A stretch of 64,000 bases of DNA, from assembly GCA_023423045.1 (NCBI GenBank), contig JAFAGA010000059.1, positions 122,384 through 186,383 of the forward strand. The letters run 5' to 3'. The first letter of the stretch is position 1. Every line of letters begins with the position of its first letter. Source of the stretch: Bacillota bacterium. GTDB lineage: Bacteria > Bacillota > Clostridia > Lachnospirales > Lachnospiraceae. Made by a program: the position numbers and the translations under genes. Under the pieces are notes generated by a model. That model had not been told where the DNA came from and did not search any database. It saw only the letters and a list, made by a program, of their open reading frames with translations. Of the stretch, positions 52,646-60,867 are shown one piece after another.

Positions 52646-53077
52646 ATTTGCCGTCTTTGCCGTCACAGCCGTCAGGAGAGGTGTAATCGCCTCACGTTGC
52701 CCCCTGTGTCGCCCTGTGTGCCGCTTTGACAGGAGAGGTGCAGGGATGCCACCTCTCCTGCCCCAAATCGTAACGCGGGGGCTTTGTGCGGAACTGTCAG
52801 GAAACCCCTATCCAGCTAAAGGATACAGAAACCACATGCATTCCCCACGGACGAAGAGATGAGCAGGATAAAGTCAGGTGACCACAAGCGGCCCCTCTGA
52901 CGGTCACAGCGTCCCGCAGTGCGGGGCGCAGAGCGGAATTATACGGTGGTCGGATAAGGTGCTCTAAATCAAAATGGGTATTCCTCCGGGAAGTCCAAGG
53001 AGCGGAAAATCCCAGAGATTCCGCCGTCTTTTCGGAAGTCCGGAACGGAAATCAAGAAAAAAAGGAGAATTGCAAAC
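52646..53077. other. GC-rich non-coding region, possible origin of transfer or replication
   Basis: 432 bp without a convincing gene. A stem CAGGAGAGGTG / CACCTCTCCTG (52730-52760) has no U tract. An earlier copy of GTCAGGAGAGGTG starts at 52671, giving a direct repeat. A second small palindrome CCCGCAGTGCGGGG lies near 52914. The region lies between a RepA-like ATPase and a ribbon-helix-helix gene, where oriT or an origin often lies. No relaxase gene is present in the window. Confidence 0.35.
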
Positions 53078-53498
53078 ATGAGTGACAATAACAAAGCAAA
53101 AGTAGGAATTCACATGCGGCCTCATCGCCCGGGTGGATGCGGAATATCCCCTGTACGATTATCCCAGCCGCAGTGCCTTTGTCGGTGTGGCCACTGAGTT
53201 CTATCTCGGTTATCTCCATAGCCAAAACGACACGGATTATATGAGTAAAACCACCCTCGCTTTTATGGAGGATCAGGTGACAAAGCTGGATGCAAAAATC
53301 TGCCGCCAACTGTTTCGCCTGTGCGTGGAGCTGTCCATGGTAGCCCATGTGACAGCCACGACTGTTCCCGGAGCCAATGAGGAAACGTTGAAACAGCTAC
53401 GCAATAAATGCGTCAAGGATGTGAAAAACACCATCGGTAATGTCCGGTATGACAGCATCTATGCCTACCAGCAATCGTCGTTTGATGAGGAGCTATGA
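53078..53498 (+). pseudogene. Mobile-element accessory protein, frameshifted near N terminus
   Basis: ATG 53078 (AAAAGGAG upstream) reads MSDNNKAKVGIHM. The family-like sequence GLIARVDAEYPLYDYPSRSA continues one base out of frame from about 53118 and stays open to TGA 53498. The larger part (121 residues from GTG 53133) is intact and helical (LAFMEDQVTKLDAKICRQLF). Its stop overlaps the next gene's start. I do not recognise its function. It is usually found with ribbon-helix-helix and recombinase genes. Confidence 0.6.
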
Positions 53499-53908
53499 TG
53501 AAAACTGAAAAGATAACCGTGTCCCTGCCGGGCGAAACCATAAAGCTTGCCGATGAAAAATATGCCGGTCTTGGCTTCACGAACCGCTCCGAGCTTATCA
53601 ATGCTGCCATCCGTGAATACATCAGCCGTGATTTGATGCGGCAGTTTTCCGGTGAGCTGGTGGGCATCTACCAGCAAATTGAACGAAGCGAGATCAAGAA
53701 GCTGGAACAGCACCTCTCCAAGCTCTCCTACAAAATCGCCGTGGAGGTGGCGCAAATCTATATGCTGATGGCAACTGCCATGGATATCCCCTATGACATT
53801 GACCGCAGCCTTCGGGGAAAAGCCATCAAGCAGGTCAACCGTCTGAAAGGATTTGTGCCTATCTCCAAGGCTGTGAAGGAAGCCGAGGAGTACGAGGAAT
53901 TTCTATAA
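53495..53908 (+). CDS. Ribbon-helix-helix (CopG-like) regulator
   Basis: 137 residues. The N-terminal 45 form a ribbon-helix-helix (EKITVSLPGETIKLADEKYA, NRSELINAAIREYI). The rest is helical and may dimerise. It overlaps the previous frame by 4 bp (ATGA). In mobile elements such proteins control mobilisation or recombinase genes. The partner here is unknown. Confidence 0.8.
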   Translation: MMKTEKITVSLPGETIKLADEKYAGLGFTNRSELINAAIREYISRDLMRQFSGELVGIYQQIERSEIKKLEQHLSKLSYKIAVEVAQIYMLMATAMDIPYDIDRSLRGKAIKQVNRLKGFVPISKAVKEAEEYEEFL

Positions 53909-54001
53909 TTCCACATAAACAATTTCTCCCTGCCGCTCATTCGACCGTGGCAGTACATACCACGGTACACGGTAGGGGGAATCAAAAAGGAAAAGTGAAA
54001 T

Positions 54002-54295
54002 ATGGACAGAGAACGAAAAATTGGACAGCATTATCTGCAGACAGGCGTGCTCGGCGCCTATGAAACTGCCGAGATCGCACATGAAGAAGCAGAAAACGGA
54101 AAGGCCGCACCTTGCTTTGAGGATGCTACAGTATTCTTTGACACCGACCAAACTACTGCACAGCGGAGCATGGTAATCGAAGGTCGCCGCTTCCGCATCT
54201 GCTCTGTGTTCCCACCGGAGGCCGATTGTACCCCCACGGACAGGCTGCTGGAATTCATTGATGCCGATCTGAAAAAAGAAGCCCATACAGCTTGA
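54002..54295 (+). CDS. Small transposon-encoded protein (TnpW-like)
   Basis: 97 residues from ATG 54002 with AAGGAAAAG upstream. The C-terminal half (MVIEGRRFRICSVFPPEADC, TPTDRLLEFIDADLKKE) resembles the short TnpW-like proteins that precede TnpX-type recombinases. The upstream DNA has a stem ACCGTGG / CCACGGT (near 53943-53965). It lies 78 bp before the recombinase and probably acts with it. The call is based on position and general similarity. Confidence 0.55.
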   Translation: MDRERKIGQHYLQTGVLGAYETAEIAHEEAENGKAAPCFEDATVFFDTDQTTAQRSMVIEGRRFRICSVFPPEADCTPTDRLLEFIDADLKKEAHTA

Positions 54296-54373
54296 ATTCA
54301 GTAGACTTGCGGGAACCGTTGCGGTATGATGTGTAGTACCGTACCGGTTTGCCGCAGAAAGGAGAAATAGACA

Positions 54374-56041
54374 ATGGCAAACCAAGAAAAATATACGATT
54401 TTATACGGCAGACTCAGTCAGGAGGATGACCTCAAGGGTGACTCCAACAGCATTCAAAACCAGAGACTGCTCCTTGAAAAATATGCAAAGGAAAATGGCT
54501 TCACCAATGTGTTGTTCCTGTATGATGACGGCTACTCCGGAACAAATTTCAATCGCCCTTCGTGGGGGGAACTGCTGGGCCTGATAGAAAATGAGCAGGT
54601 GGAAACCCTGATTGTAAAGGATTTGTCCCGGCTTGGCAGAGAATATCTGCAGGTGGGGTATTACACGGAAATCTTCTTCCCGCAGAAGGGCATCCGCTTT
54701 ATTGCAGTCAACGATGGTGTGGATTCCCTATATGAAAGCAGCAATGACTTCACGCCCATGAGGAACTGGTTCAACGAGCTTCATGCCAAGGATTCCAGCA
54801 AAAAGGTTCGTGCGGTCAAACGGATGCAGGCGGAGCGAGGGGAAATCCTCGGCGGCAGGCCGCCCTACGGCTACCGGAAGGACGAAACCGTCCGAAAGGG
54901 CATCGTCCCCGATGAAGAAACCGCACCTATTGTGCAACGGATTTTCAGCCTGTGTGCAGGTGGAAAAGGCCCCAATCAGATCGCCCGGATTCTCACACAG
55001 GAACAGGTGCTCAACCCTACCAATCACTACTACCGCAGGACGGGAAAGGAACACAAGTGTCTAGACACCACGAATCCATACCGCTGGACATCCAGTACGG
55101 TAACAGGCATTTTGGACAACCGAACCTATCTCGGACACATGCCGGGACTGCGGACAACCACCCTGTCCTACAAGAATAAGAAAGCTGTTTACCACGATGA
55201 GTCCGAACAGATTCTGGTAAAGAATACCCATGAAGCGTTGATCACGCAGGAGCAGCGGGATATGGTACAGGAGCTTCGTCAGAGGAAAAAGCGCACACCC
55301 AAGCAGATGGATGAGCCGAATTTATTCTCCGGACTGGTGTTCTGCGCCGACTGCGGAAAGCCCCTCGTCCTGCATCGGGCGCACACGATGGACGCAATTA
55401 AAAACAACTTCATGTGCTACACCTACAAGAAAAGGGGTAAGGAGGTCTGCTCCTCCCACTACATCCGGGAGCGTGATCTGGTTCAGATTATCCTTGACGA
55501 TCTGCGCAGGGTGACCCACTTCGCAAGGCAAAAAGAAGCCCTCTTCGCAGAGTACATCAACCGCAAGAACTCGGTGGAGCTTCGCAAGGAGATGAACAGT
55601 CTGCAAAGAGAACTGGATGCGGCACGGCATAGGGATACAGAACTCACCTCACTGTTCAAGCGACTCTACGAAGATAATGTGTTGGGGCGGGTGACCAATG
55701 AGCAGTTCCGTATGCTGTCTGCGGATTACAATGATGAGCAGAAGGCACTGCGGGATGCGATCCCTGCCAAGGAGGCACGGCTGCAGAAGCTGATGGACTC
55801 CGCCTCCAACGTGGATGCTTTCATTGAGAAGGCAAAGCAGTACACGGAAATACGAGAACTGACACCTGAAATCCTGCGGCTCTTTATCTCACGCATTGAG
55901 GTGGGCGAAAAGAGCACAAAATACTCCCGCACCGCAGAGCAGGCAATCCGCATCGTATATCGGGATGTGGGCATCATGGACAGCGTAGAGCAGGTCACCG
56001 CAGAAGATGCAGAAAATGCGGAACAAGAAAACATCGCGTAA
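54374..56041 (+). CDS. Large serine recombinase (TnpX-like)
   Basis: 555 residues. The resolvase domain (~7-155) has the nucleophile in YGRLSQED (Ser15), KDLSRLGRE and the RxxR-like region. The 'recombinase' domain (~175-290) starts with GRPPYGYRKDE. A zinc ribbon FCADCGKPL...CYTYKKRGKEVC lies near residue 325-360, and a coiled coil (~395-445, RKEMNSLQRELDAARHRDTE) follows. All expected parts are present. ATG 54374 has AAAGGAG upstream. It can probably excise and insert an element through short att sites, but the boundaries of that element are not evident. Confidence 0.92.
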   Translation: MANQEKYTILYGRLSQEDDLKGDSNSIQNQRLLLEKYAKENGFTNVLFLYDDGYSGTNFNRPSWGELLGLIENEQVETLIVKDLSRLGREYLQVGYYTEIFFPQKGIRFIAVNDGVDSLYESSNDFTPMRNWFNELHAKDSSKKVRAVKRMQAERGEILGGRPPYGYRKDETVRKGIVPDEETAPIVQRIFSLCAGGKGPNQIARILTQEQVLNPTNHYYRRTGKEHKCLDTTNPYRWTSSTVTGILDNRTYLGHMPGLRTTTLSYKNKKAVYHDESEQILVKNTHEALITQEQRDMVQELRQRKKRTPKQMDEPNLFSGLVFCADCGKPLVLHRAHTMDAIKNNFMCYTYKKRGKEVCSSHYIRERDLVQIILDDLRRVTHFARQKEALFAEYINRKNSVELRKEMNSLQRELDAARHRDTELTSLFKRLYEDNVLGRVTNEQFRMLSADYNDEQKALRDAIPAKEARLQKLMDSASNVDAFIEKAKQYTEIRELTPEILRLFISRIEVGEKSTKYSRTAEQAIRIVYRDVGIMDSVEQVTAEDAENAEQENIA

Positions 56042-56045
56042 CAGC

Positions 56046-56077
56046 ACAAGGCGGACAGCTTACGCCATCCGCCTTGT
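56046..56077 (+). terminator. Terminator after the recombinase
   Basis: ACAAGGCGGA / TCCGCCTTGT, a perfect 10-bp stem 5 bp past the stop codon. A second small dyad TATGAACC-TC-GGTTCATA lies at 56081-56098 and could be a recombinase site. The rest of 56099-56302 has no gene. Confidence 0.65.
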
Positions 56078-56178
56078 ACATATGAACCTCGGTTCATAAT
56101 TTGTCCCTTTGAACGCTAACAGAAGGTATCTAGTGGTTTTCTGGGCTGTATAATCCCTGTTTTAAACACACAAAAAAA

Positions 56179-56218
56179 CACAGTAGATTACTGTTAATTT
56201 ATAGAGTAATCTACTGTG
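56179..56218 (-). terminator. Minus-strand terminator insulating the island
   Basis: CACAGTAGATTAC / GTAATCTACTGTG (13 bp) with TTTTTTTG following on the minus strand. It faces transcripts that come from the native tRNA-Leu promoter at 56386-56414 and would enter the island. Confidence 0.8.
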
Positions 56219-56302
56219 CTAATAATTTTCTTTATATTCAGTTGTAAGTCCTGTAAAATAAGGTGAAATTACTGTTGGAGTATCAGCAAATAACACAGAA
56301 AT

Positions 56303-56341
56303 TCCTTAGTCTAGCGCGTATGCCAATTCCGCCACAACTGC
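56303..56341. repeat. Right attachment repeat (5' half of tRNA-Leu)
   Basis: Matches 34560-34598 at 38 of 39 positions and contains the tRNA from its 5' end to the end of the anticodon loop. The 3' half is absent, so it cannot give a functional tRNA. Confidence 0.88.
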
Positions 56342-56385
56342 AAACCATATGCTATACGCCGGATAATATCCAGCGAACGAACTTT

Positions 56386-56414
56386 ACTATACCAAGAGCT
56401 ATAGAAGAATGCAA
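56386..56414 (-). promoter_or_regulatory. Native tRNA-Leu promoter, now driving the half tRNA
   Basis: On the minus strand TTGCAT (56414-56409), a 17-bp spacer and TATAGT (56391-56386), with the tRNA 5' end (56341) about 45 bp downstream. A promoter in this place is expected only if the tRNA originally continued here. Confidence 0.75.
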
Positions 56415-56444
56415 GCAATTTTTTATGAAATGATACTATATTTT

Positions 56445-57440
56445 TTATTTCAATACTTTAACCAACAGATCAGCCATAGCACGGAAGGACAATTCGTTCA
56501 CTTGTTCCAACAGATCAACCCCTGCCTGCGGAAATATGTCTCCACCGGAGAAGGCTCCGCATATTCCGCAGGCCATCGCTCCGATGGTGTCTGTATCTCC
56601 TCCCAAATTAGCGCAATACCCGGCACATCTGATTGGATTACCCTTTGAAAGATATACAAGAGACAATGCCGCCGGAACACTCTCTGTGATTGGGAGCCCG
56701 CTTCCGATAATATCATAGATGGCACTTATCGCTTCCATTTCATTATCACTTTGATCAACAAGCTGTTTTCCAAGGAGAATTCGTTTTTCTATAGATGGCG
56801 CGATTACTTCATATCCTTTTTCCGCTCCCAGCTTTGCCGCCCTGCAGGCCGCCTCCAGCATCTGATCAAGATCCTTTTCTCCGGCAACCGCATATGCTCC
56901 TGCCGCCGCAATTGCGCATGCTCCGCTAATTGCAGCTGATGTATTATGGGTCGGCAGACAAAGCTGCCTTACCTCTTCCGCCAGATCACATAAATCATGG
57001 TAGTCTGCAATAAATCCAACCGGCAGTATCTTCATTGCTGCTCCATTGGTGATGCCTGTTTTGCCCGCCTCCTCCATTGGAACTCCGGCATCCAATTGAG
57101 CAAAAGCCTTTGCTGTGCTCGGCCCGGTAACGGCCGTGCTTTTATCACAGGTTTCCGACCAGTTGCGAAGCTTTTTAATAAAAAGGTTCGTATCGACTTT
57201 TCCTCCTGCTTCACTCAGCATTTCAACAACAAATTTTGTGTTCATAGTATCGTCGGTCACTTCGCCCCGAAGCAGGTTTTTTGAGATTATGTTCTCCGGC
57301 GGGCCCGGAAGGAAATCATTTATCTTCCCGAAATATGATTTGATCGCTTTCGGGGACCACATCTCCGACGGCATACCATAAGCATCTCCATATGCCACAC
57401 CGATCAAACCGCCCCATATTCTATTATATCGTTGCGTCAT
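56445..57440 (-). CDS. ADP-ribosylglycohydrolase family protein (short)
   Basis: 331 residues, one ARH/DraG-type all-helical domain. The metal-binding residues are seen in EVTDDTMNT (T-D-D near residue 53) and GGDTDTIGAM (DTD near 280). GLIGVAYGDAYGMPSEMW is the usual N terminus. The family hydrolyses glycosidic bonds to ribose-like groups, using two Mg ions, on ADP-ribose-protein and other substrates. I chose ATG 57440 with AAGGGG upstream. It is at the 3' end of a kinase-hydrolase-transporter operon, which points to catabolism and not to protein regulation. Confidence 0.85.
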   Translation of the reverse strand: MTQRYNRIWGGLIGVAYGDAYGMPSEMWSPKAIKSYFGKINDFLPGPPENIISKNLLRGEVTDDTMNTKFVVEMLSEAGGKVDTNLFIKKLRNWSETCDKSTAVTGPSTAKAFAQLDAGVPMEEAGKTGITNGAAMKILPVGFIADYHDLCDLAEEVRQLCLPTHNTSAAISGACAIAAAGAYAVAGEKDLDQMLEAACRAAKLGAEKGYEVIAPSIEKRILLGKQLVDQSDNEMEAISAIYDIIGSGLPITESVPAALSLVYLSKGNPIRCAGYCANLGGDTDTIGAMACGICGAFSGGDIFPQAGVDLLEQVNELSFRAMADLLVKVLK

Positions 57441-57535
57441 CTTCCTCAGCCCCTTTTCTAATACTAATCGACGCACCCCGCTTTGCAGCTGCACAAAACC
57501 CGGGGGAAATTAAGAGCAACATCTTTTCAGCACAT

Positions 57536-57602
57536 AAAACCCGGAAGAAACTCAAAATGCATCTTCCACAGAATTCATTTTGGGCTTCTTCCCAAGGTTT
57601 TT
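57536..57602 (-). other. Long imperfect hairpin between kinase and hydrolase genes
   Basis: AAAACCCGGAAGAAACTCAA and CCCAAGGTTTT-side complement give an imperfect stem of roughly 24 bp around a 16-nt loop. No run of T follows on the minus strand, so it is more likely an attenuator or processing site than a final terminator. Confidence 0.5.
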
Positions 57603-57637
57603 GGCGGCCACAGTATCCTTTTCACACTGTCGCTTTA

Positions 57638-58567
57638 TCATCGATTTTCTCTTATGAATGCCTTCACCTGGTCTAACGTCGGTGAATAACGTGCGCCTAA
57701 TCCGGTACAGGTATATGCTGCGCAGGCAGTCGCAAATTCCATGGCAGTATTTAAAGATTCTCTTTGCAGTAAATAGCTATAGATAAATCCTCCTATAAAC
57801 GAATCTCCCGCACCGGTAGTATCAACTGCACAGACATTAACGCTTTGTACCTGATAAATTGCATTCTGCTCATCGAAAGCAACCGCTCCTTTTTTTCCAA
57901 GGGTGAAAAGCAAAATTCCATTACAGTAATTCCGTAACAATTCTCTGCATTCTATTAAATCCGTTGTCTCTGTGATTGCATACAGTCCGCTTCTGCAAGG
58001 AGCGAAGATATCCACATATTGCAGCACCTCCAGAATATCCTCTTTTGTAATTCCGAGACTTTCCATGGTCTCAAGCCCTGTCTGCATATTAAATACCGTT
58101 TTTTTACCCGCCTGTTTCGCCGCCTTCAGAGCCGCTATCGCCGGTTCTTTCGGAAATAGATCCGTATAAAAAACTTCGGCTTCCGCTAAATAGTGGATAT
58201 CTATTTCACTGGCACAAAGGGATAAGGCTGCATCACCCATATTCAGCATAATAAACTTATTTCCTTCACCGTCAATAACGATTTCCGTATGGAGAGATAT
58301 CCCGCCTTCACTAACAAGCATTTTGCCCACATCAACCTTTTCTTCTATCAAGCTGTTCAAAATGCCTTTCCCCACTTCATCATCTGCCACTTTACCGATA
58401 TAACCGCATTCCGCACCCAGTCTGGCCAATTGCACAATCACATTGGTTCCGCTTCCGCCCGGTACATATTTCGTATCCTCGATAATGCAAAAATCATCTT
58501 CTTTTGGCAAAGCATTTACCTTTTTCAGCACATCCATTGCAAACGTTCCAAGTCCTACCACATCCAT
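57638..58567 (-). CDS. PfkB-family carbohydrate kinase
   Basis: 309 residues. N-terminal sugar site GLGTFAMDVLKK and GGSGTNVIVQLARLGAECGY (PfkB signature 1), then C-terminal NVCAVDTTGAGDSFIGGFIY (signature 2, with the catalytic Asp in GAGD). It phosphorylates a sugar or nucleoside with ATP. ATG 58567 follows AAGGAGGGAG. That ribosome site lies in the last unit of a 17-bp repeat array (58570-58705). A longer frame through the array is rejected. It stands between two ADP-ribosylglycohydrolase-family genes, so it may phosphorylate the sugar they release. Confidence 0.9.
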   Translation of the reverse strand: MDVVGLGTFAMDVLKKVNALPKEDDFCIIEDTKYVPGGSGTNVIVQLARLGAECGYIGKVADDEVGKGILNSLIEEKVDVGKMLVSEGGISLHTEIVIDGEGNKFIMLNMGDAALSLCASEIDIHYLAEAEVFYTDLFPKEPAIAALKAAKQAGKKTVFNMQTGLETMESLGITKEDILEVLQYVDIFAPCRSGLYAITETTDLIECRELLRNYCNGILLFTLGKKGAVAFDEQNAIYQVQSVNVCAVDTTGAGDSFIGGFIYSYLLQRESLNTAMEFATACAAYTCTGLGARYSPTLDQVKAFIRENR

Positions 58568-58569
58568 TC

Positions 58570-58705
58570 CATCACTCCCTCCTTTCCATCCGCCCTTTCT
58601 CTGCGCCGGCCCTTCCTCTATGCCAGTCCTTTCTTTACGCCAATTTTTACTCTGCGTCAACCCTTGCTCTATTCAGCACTTCCTCTACTTCAGTACTTCC
58701 TCTAC
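58570..58705 (-). repeat. 17-bp tandem repeat array, eight degenerate units
   Basis: Read on the minus strand from 58705: GTAGAGGAAGTACTGAA, GTAGAGGAAGTGCTGAA, TAGAGCAAGGGTTGACG, CAGAGTAAAAATTGGCG, TAAAGAAAGGACTGGCA, TAGAGGAAGGGCCGGCG, CAGAGAAAGGGCGGATG, GAAAGGAGGGAGTGATG. There are eight units of exactly 17 bp (136 bp). The shared core is AGAGGAAGG, a Shine-Dalgarno-like purine run. It begins at the stop codon of the preceding gene and ends at the PfkB start codon. Confidence 0.85.
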
Positions 58706-60837
58706 GAAACTGTTATTCTTCGATATTTACAATGGCTTCCATGCAGGACAGAAACTCCTACTGAGCCGGTAAGATACGGGCGCTCTGTATCAGTATACTC
58801 TAATGTAACTTCCTCATTAATCGCTGCCTTCAAGTAATTACCCTTAACCGTAATCACAACCTTATATTCCTTCTCCGCTGACCATGTAAAATCTTCGCTC
58901 GCCAGTACGTGATAGCCATTATCATTCTTGAGCAATGCAACCTTACCATTGGGATATAATCCAACTGCATAAGACCGGATCGCTCCCTGTACACGTACGT
59001 TCACCAAATGATTTTCCCCTGTGACCGGGGTAAGGTAAAAGGCCGCCGTATAGTCTTCCCAATCATGCCTTCCGGTATAGGCTTCCGCAAAATCCGCACA
59101 CGATAGATTCAACTGACCCCCATGCAGATACATCAGTCCTTTTAATTTTGTAAATTGGCTTATCTCACGATGCAGGCCGTTCCAAACCTCTTCCCTTTCC
59201 ATGTCAAGCTCCAGGGAATACTCCGGCTTTCCATCTGCATAGAGATCATCAATTAAACCTACAAAATCGATCATTTCCCTCTGTAAGCCAAGGATATGGA
59301 AGCAAAATCCGATTTCATCAATTAACGCGCCTTCCATGGCAGGTATTTTGAACTCCAGTGCTTTCCATTCCCCCTTTGTTAAATGAATCGGACTGCTCTG
59401 ATATATTGTTCCACTGCGCTCCTCCCTCACAAACAAGCTAACCTCTGCTTCTCTTCCATACTCCGGAATGTAAGCGCTGCCATGAATTATCTGACCCGGA
59501 TATACCAGCGGAGAAAAACTGGGATCATAGCGGCTGTCATGAAAATCTGCCGGCTTATAATAAGTCTTCTTATACAAATACACATTTTCACCAGGGTGCA
59601 CAGGCTTGACAATGGCTTTTAATGCTCTGCTTCCGCTGCCGGCTGTTTCGTCTGTGTTAATCAGTTCATACTCGATCTGTTGATTCGAATTATCATCATT
59701 ATACTCTGTTCGAACGCGAATCCCATGGGTTGAACCCGGATATTCAAAATGACAGCTGTCAATCCTCTGCTCCATAATCGTTTTCCAAGGCTCCGGCACT
59801 TCTTCACCGTCAATAGCAAATGCCAGTTTGGCAATATAAGTTGCACCAAACGGGATATCCATAATGTTCAAAGAACCGATTACACTGGAGCATGCAAGAA
59901 AATCGTTAATCGGTTTTCTCCATTTATCATAATTGATTCCTTCCAGCCCATTGCGAACACCCATAATCGTGGCAACATTACCGACGTTACAGTCCGTATC
60001 CCAGCCACACATATTGCAGATATTCAGAGTATCAGAAAAATCACCCTCACCATACAAAAGAGCTAAAATCATAACCGCGATATTGGGAATGATATGACAA
60101 TTTCCCGGGTATTTATCGTAACCAAAATTCTTGTGTATATAGTCGTAGCAACTTCTCCACTGGGAGGGATGATCCTTGTAGAAGCTTATAACCGCCTTTA
60201 CCACTCTGGAATATTCACAATCCTGCGGAATATAGGAAAGCCCTTTTTCGATTATCTTAATGATATCCTTTTCCACAAATGCATAGCTGATACACACTGC
60301 GACAAAAATACCGCCGTAGATTCCGTTTCCGCCGTGAGTAACGCTTGCTGCTTCCTTAGCATATTTTGCTGCCAAATCCGGATTTCCCGGTGTCACCAAC
60401 CCCCAGGTATCAATAAAAATTTGTCCGCCGATCTGTTCCGCCGTTGTATATCCATTCTGTTCGATGCTTCCGCTCATAGGAGCCTTGATGCCATTGCGCA
60501 GATTCAAATATGCCGTGTGTTCTGTGGATATTCCATAGCCGCCCCACCAGAAAAATCCATGTTCAAAGGGTGCATAATTTAAAAGCGCCTCTGCCACATC
60601 CTGTGCCTTGAGATCATATCCATGCCTGCCATCCTCTAATGCTTTTAAGAAAAAGAGCGGTCCGTTACTGTCATCATCTGCTGCAAACTCTCTGTAATCC
60701 ACCGGATAATGATCCAGCTCACCATATATATTTTTAATCTTTTCATAAGTCCAGCCCTCAATTGGCGCTCCCAATCGTATTCCTATAATCTTTGCAAGCC
60801 AACCGGCATAAATTTTTTCTATATATTCTTTCTTCAT
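58702..60837 (-). CDS. ADP-ribosylglycohydrolase family protein with C-terminal jelly-roll domain
   Basis: 711 residues. The ARH-type helical domain (~1-345) has the metal sites FAADDDSNGPLFFL near residue 50 and CGWDTDCNVGN near 280. The following ~200 residues are beta-rich, and the last ~150 form a lectin/DUF1080-like sandwich (YAVGLYPNGKVALLKNDNGY, SVGVSVLHGSHCKYRRI). There is no signal peptide. ATG 60837 has AGGTG upstream. Such fusions occur in sugar-catabolic loci, and the extra domains may bind the glycoside substrate. Located between the ABC permeases and the PfkB kinase in one operon. Confidence 0.85.
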   Translation of the reverse strand: MKKEYIEKIYAGWLAKIIGIRLGAPIEGWTYEKIKNIYGELDHYPVDYREFAADDDSNGPLFFLKALEDGRHGYDLKAQDVAEALLNYAPFEHGFFWWGGYGISTEHTAYLNLRNGIKAPMSGSIEQNGYTTAEQIGGQIFIDTWGLVTPGNPDLAAKYAKEAASVTHGGNGIYGGIFVAVCISYAFVEKDIIKIIEKGLSYIPQDCEYSRVVKAVISFYKDHPSQWRSCYDYIHKNFGYDKYPGNCHIIPNIAVMILALLYGEGDFSDTLNICNMCGWDTDCNVGNVATIMGVRNGLEGINYDKWRKPINDFLACSSVIGSLNIMDIPFGATYIAKLAFAIDGEEVPEPWKTIMEQRIDSCHFEYPGSTHGIRVRTEYNDDNSNQQIEYELINTDETAGSGSRALKAIVKPVHPGENVYLYKKTYYKPADFHDSRYDPSFSPLVYPGQIIHGSAYIPEYGREAEVSLFVREERSGTIYQSSPIHLTKGEWKALEFKIPAMEGALIDEIGFCFHILGLQREMIDFVGLIDDLYADGKPEYSLELDMEREEVWNGLHREISQFTKLKGLMYLHGGQLNLSCADFAEAYTGRHDWEDYTAAFYLTPVTGENHLVNVRVQGAIRSYAVGLYPNGKVALLKNDNGYHVLASEDFTWSAEKEYKVVITVKGNYLKAAINEEVTLEYTDTERPYLTGSVGVSVLHGSHCKYRRITVS

Positions 60838-60867
60838 ACAGCACCTGTACCTTTCATTTTTTTGATA

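Larger units (their letters stand above)
34560..56341. mobile_element. Integrated island in tRNA-Leu, ~21.7 kb
   Basis: Bounded by the 39-bp direct repeats at 34560-34598 and 56303-56341. Inside are a decayed tyrosine integrase close to the left end, cargo genes, a module of accessory mobile-element genes (DUF5131, HTH, DUF6076, RepA-like ATPase, ribbon-helix-helix) and a large serine recombinase close to the right end. Crossover in a tRNA anticodon loop with a long duplicated core is typical of tyrosine integrases, so the serine recombinase probably belongs to a second element nested in the island. At least three genes in it are frameshifted, so it may no longer move by itself. Confidence 0.75.

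Noticed and set aside
52421..53348. Minus-strand ORFs over the RepA-like and accessory genes
   Set aside because: They are antisense shadows. No ribosome site or conserved motif.
56303..56341. Second tRNA-Leu gene
   Set aside because: Only the 5' half exists. The 3' anticodon stem, T arm and acceptor 3' strand are missing.
58570..58705. Repeat array read as the N-terminal extension of the PfkB kinase
   Set aside because: The 17-bp period shifts frame with each unit and the resulting peptide (MTQSKNWRKE...) has no family match, while a good start with a ribosome site follows.
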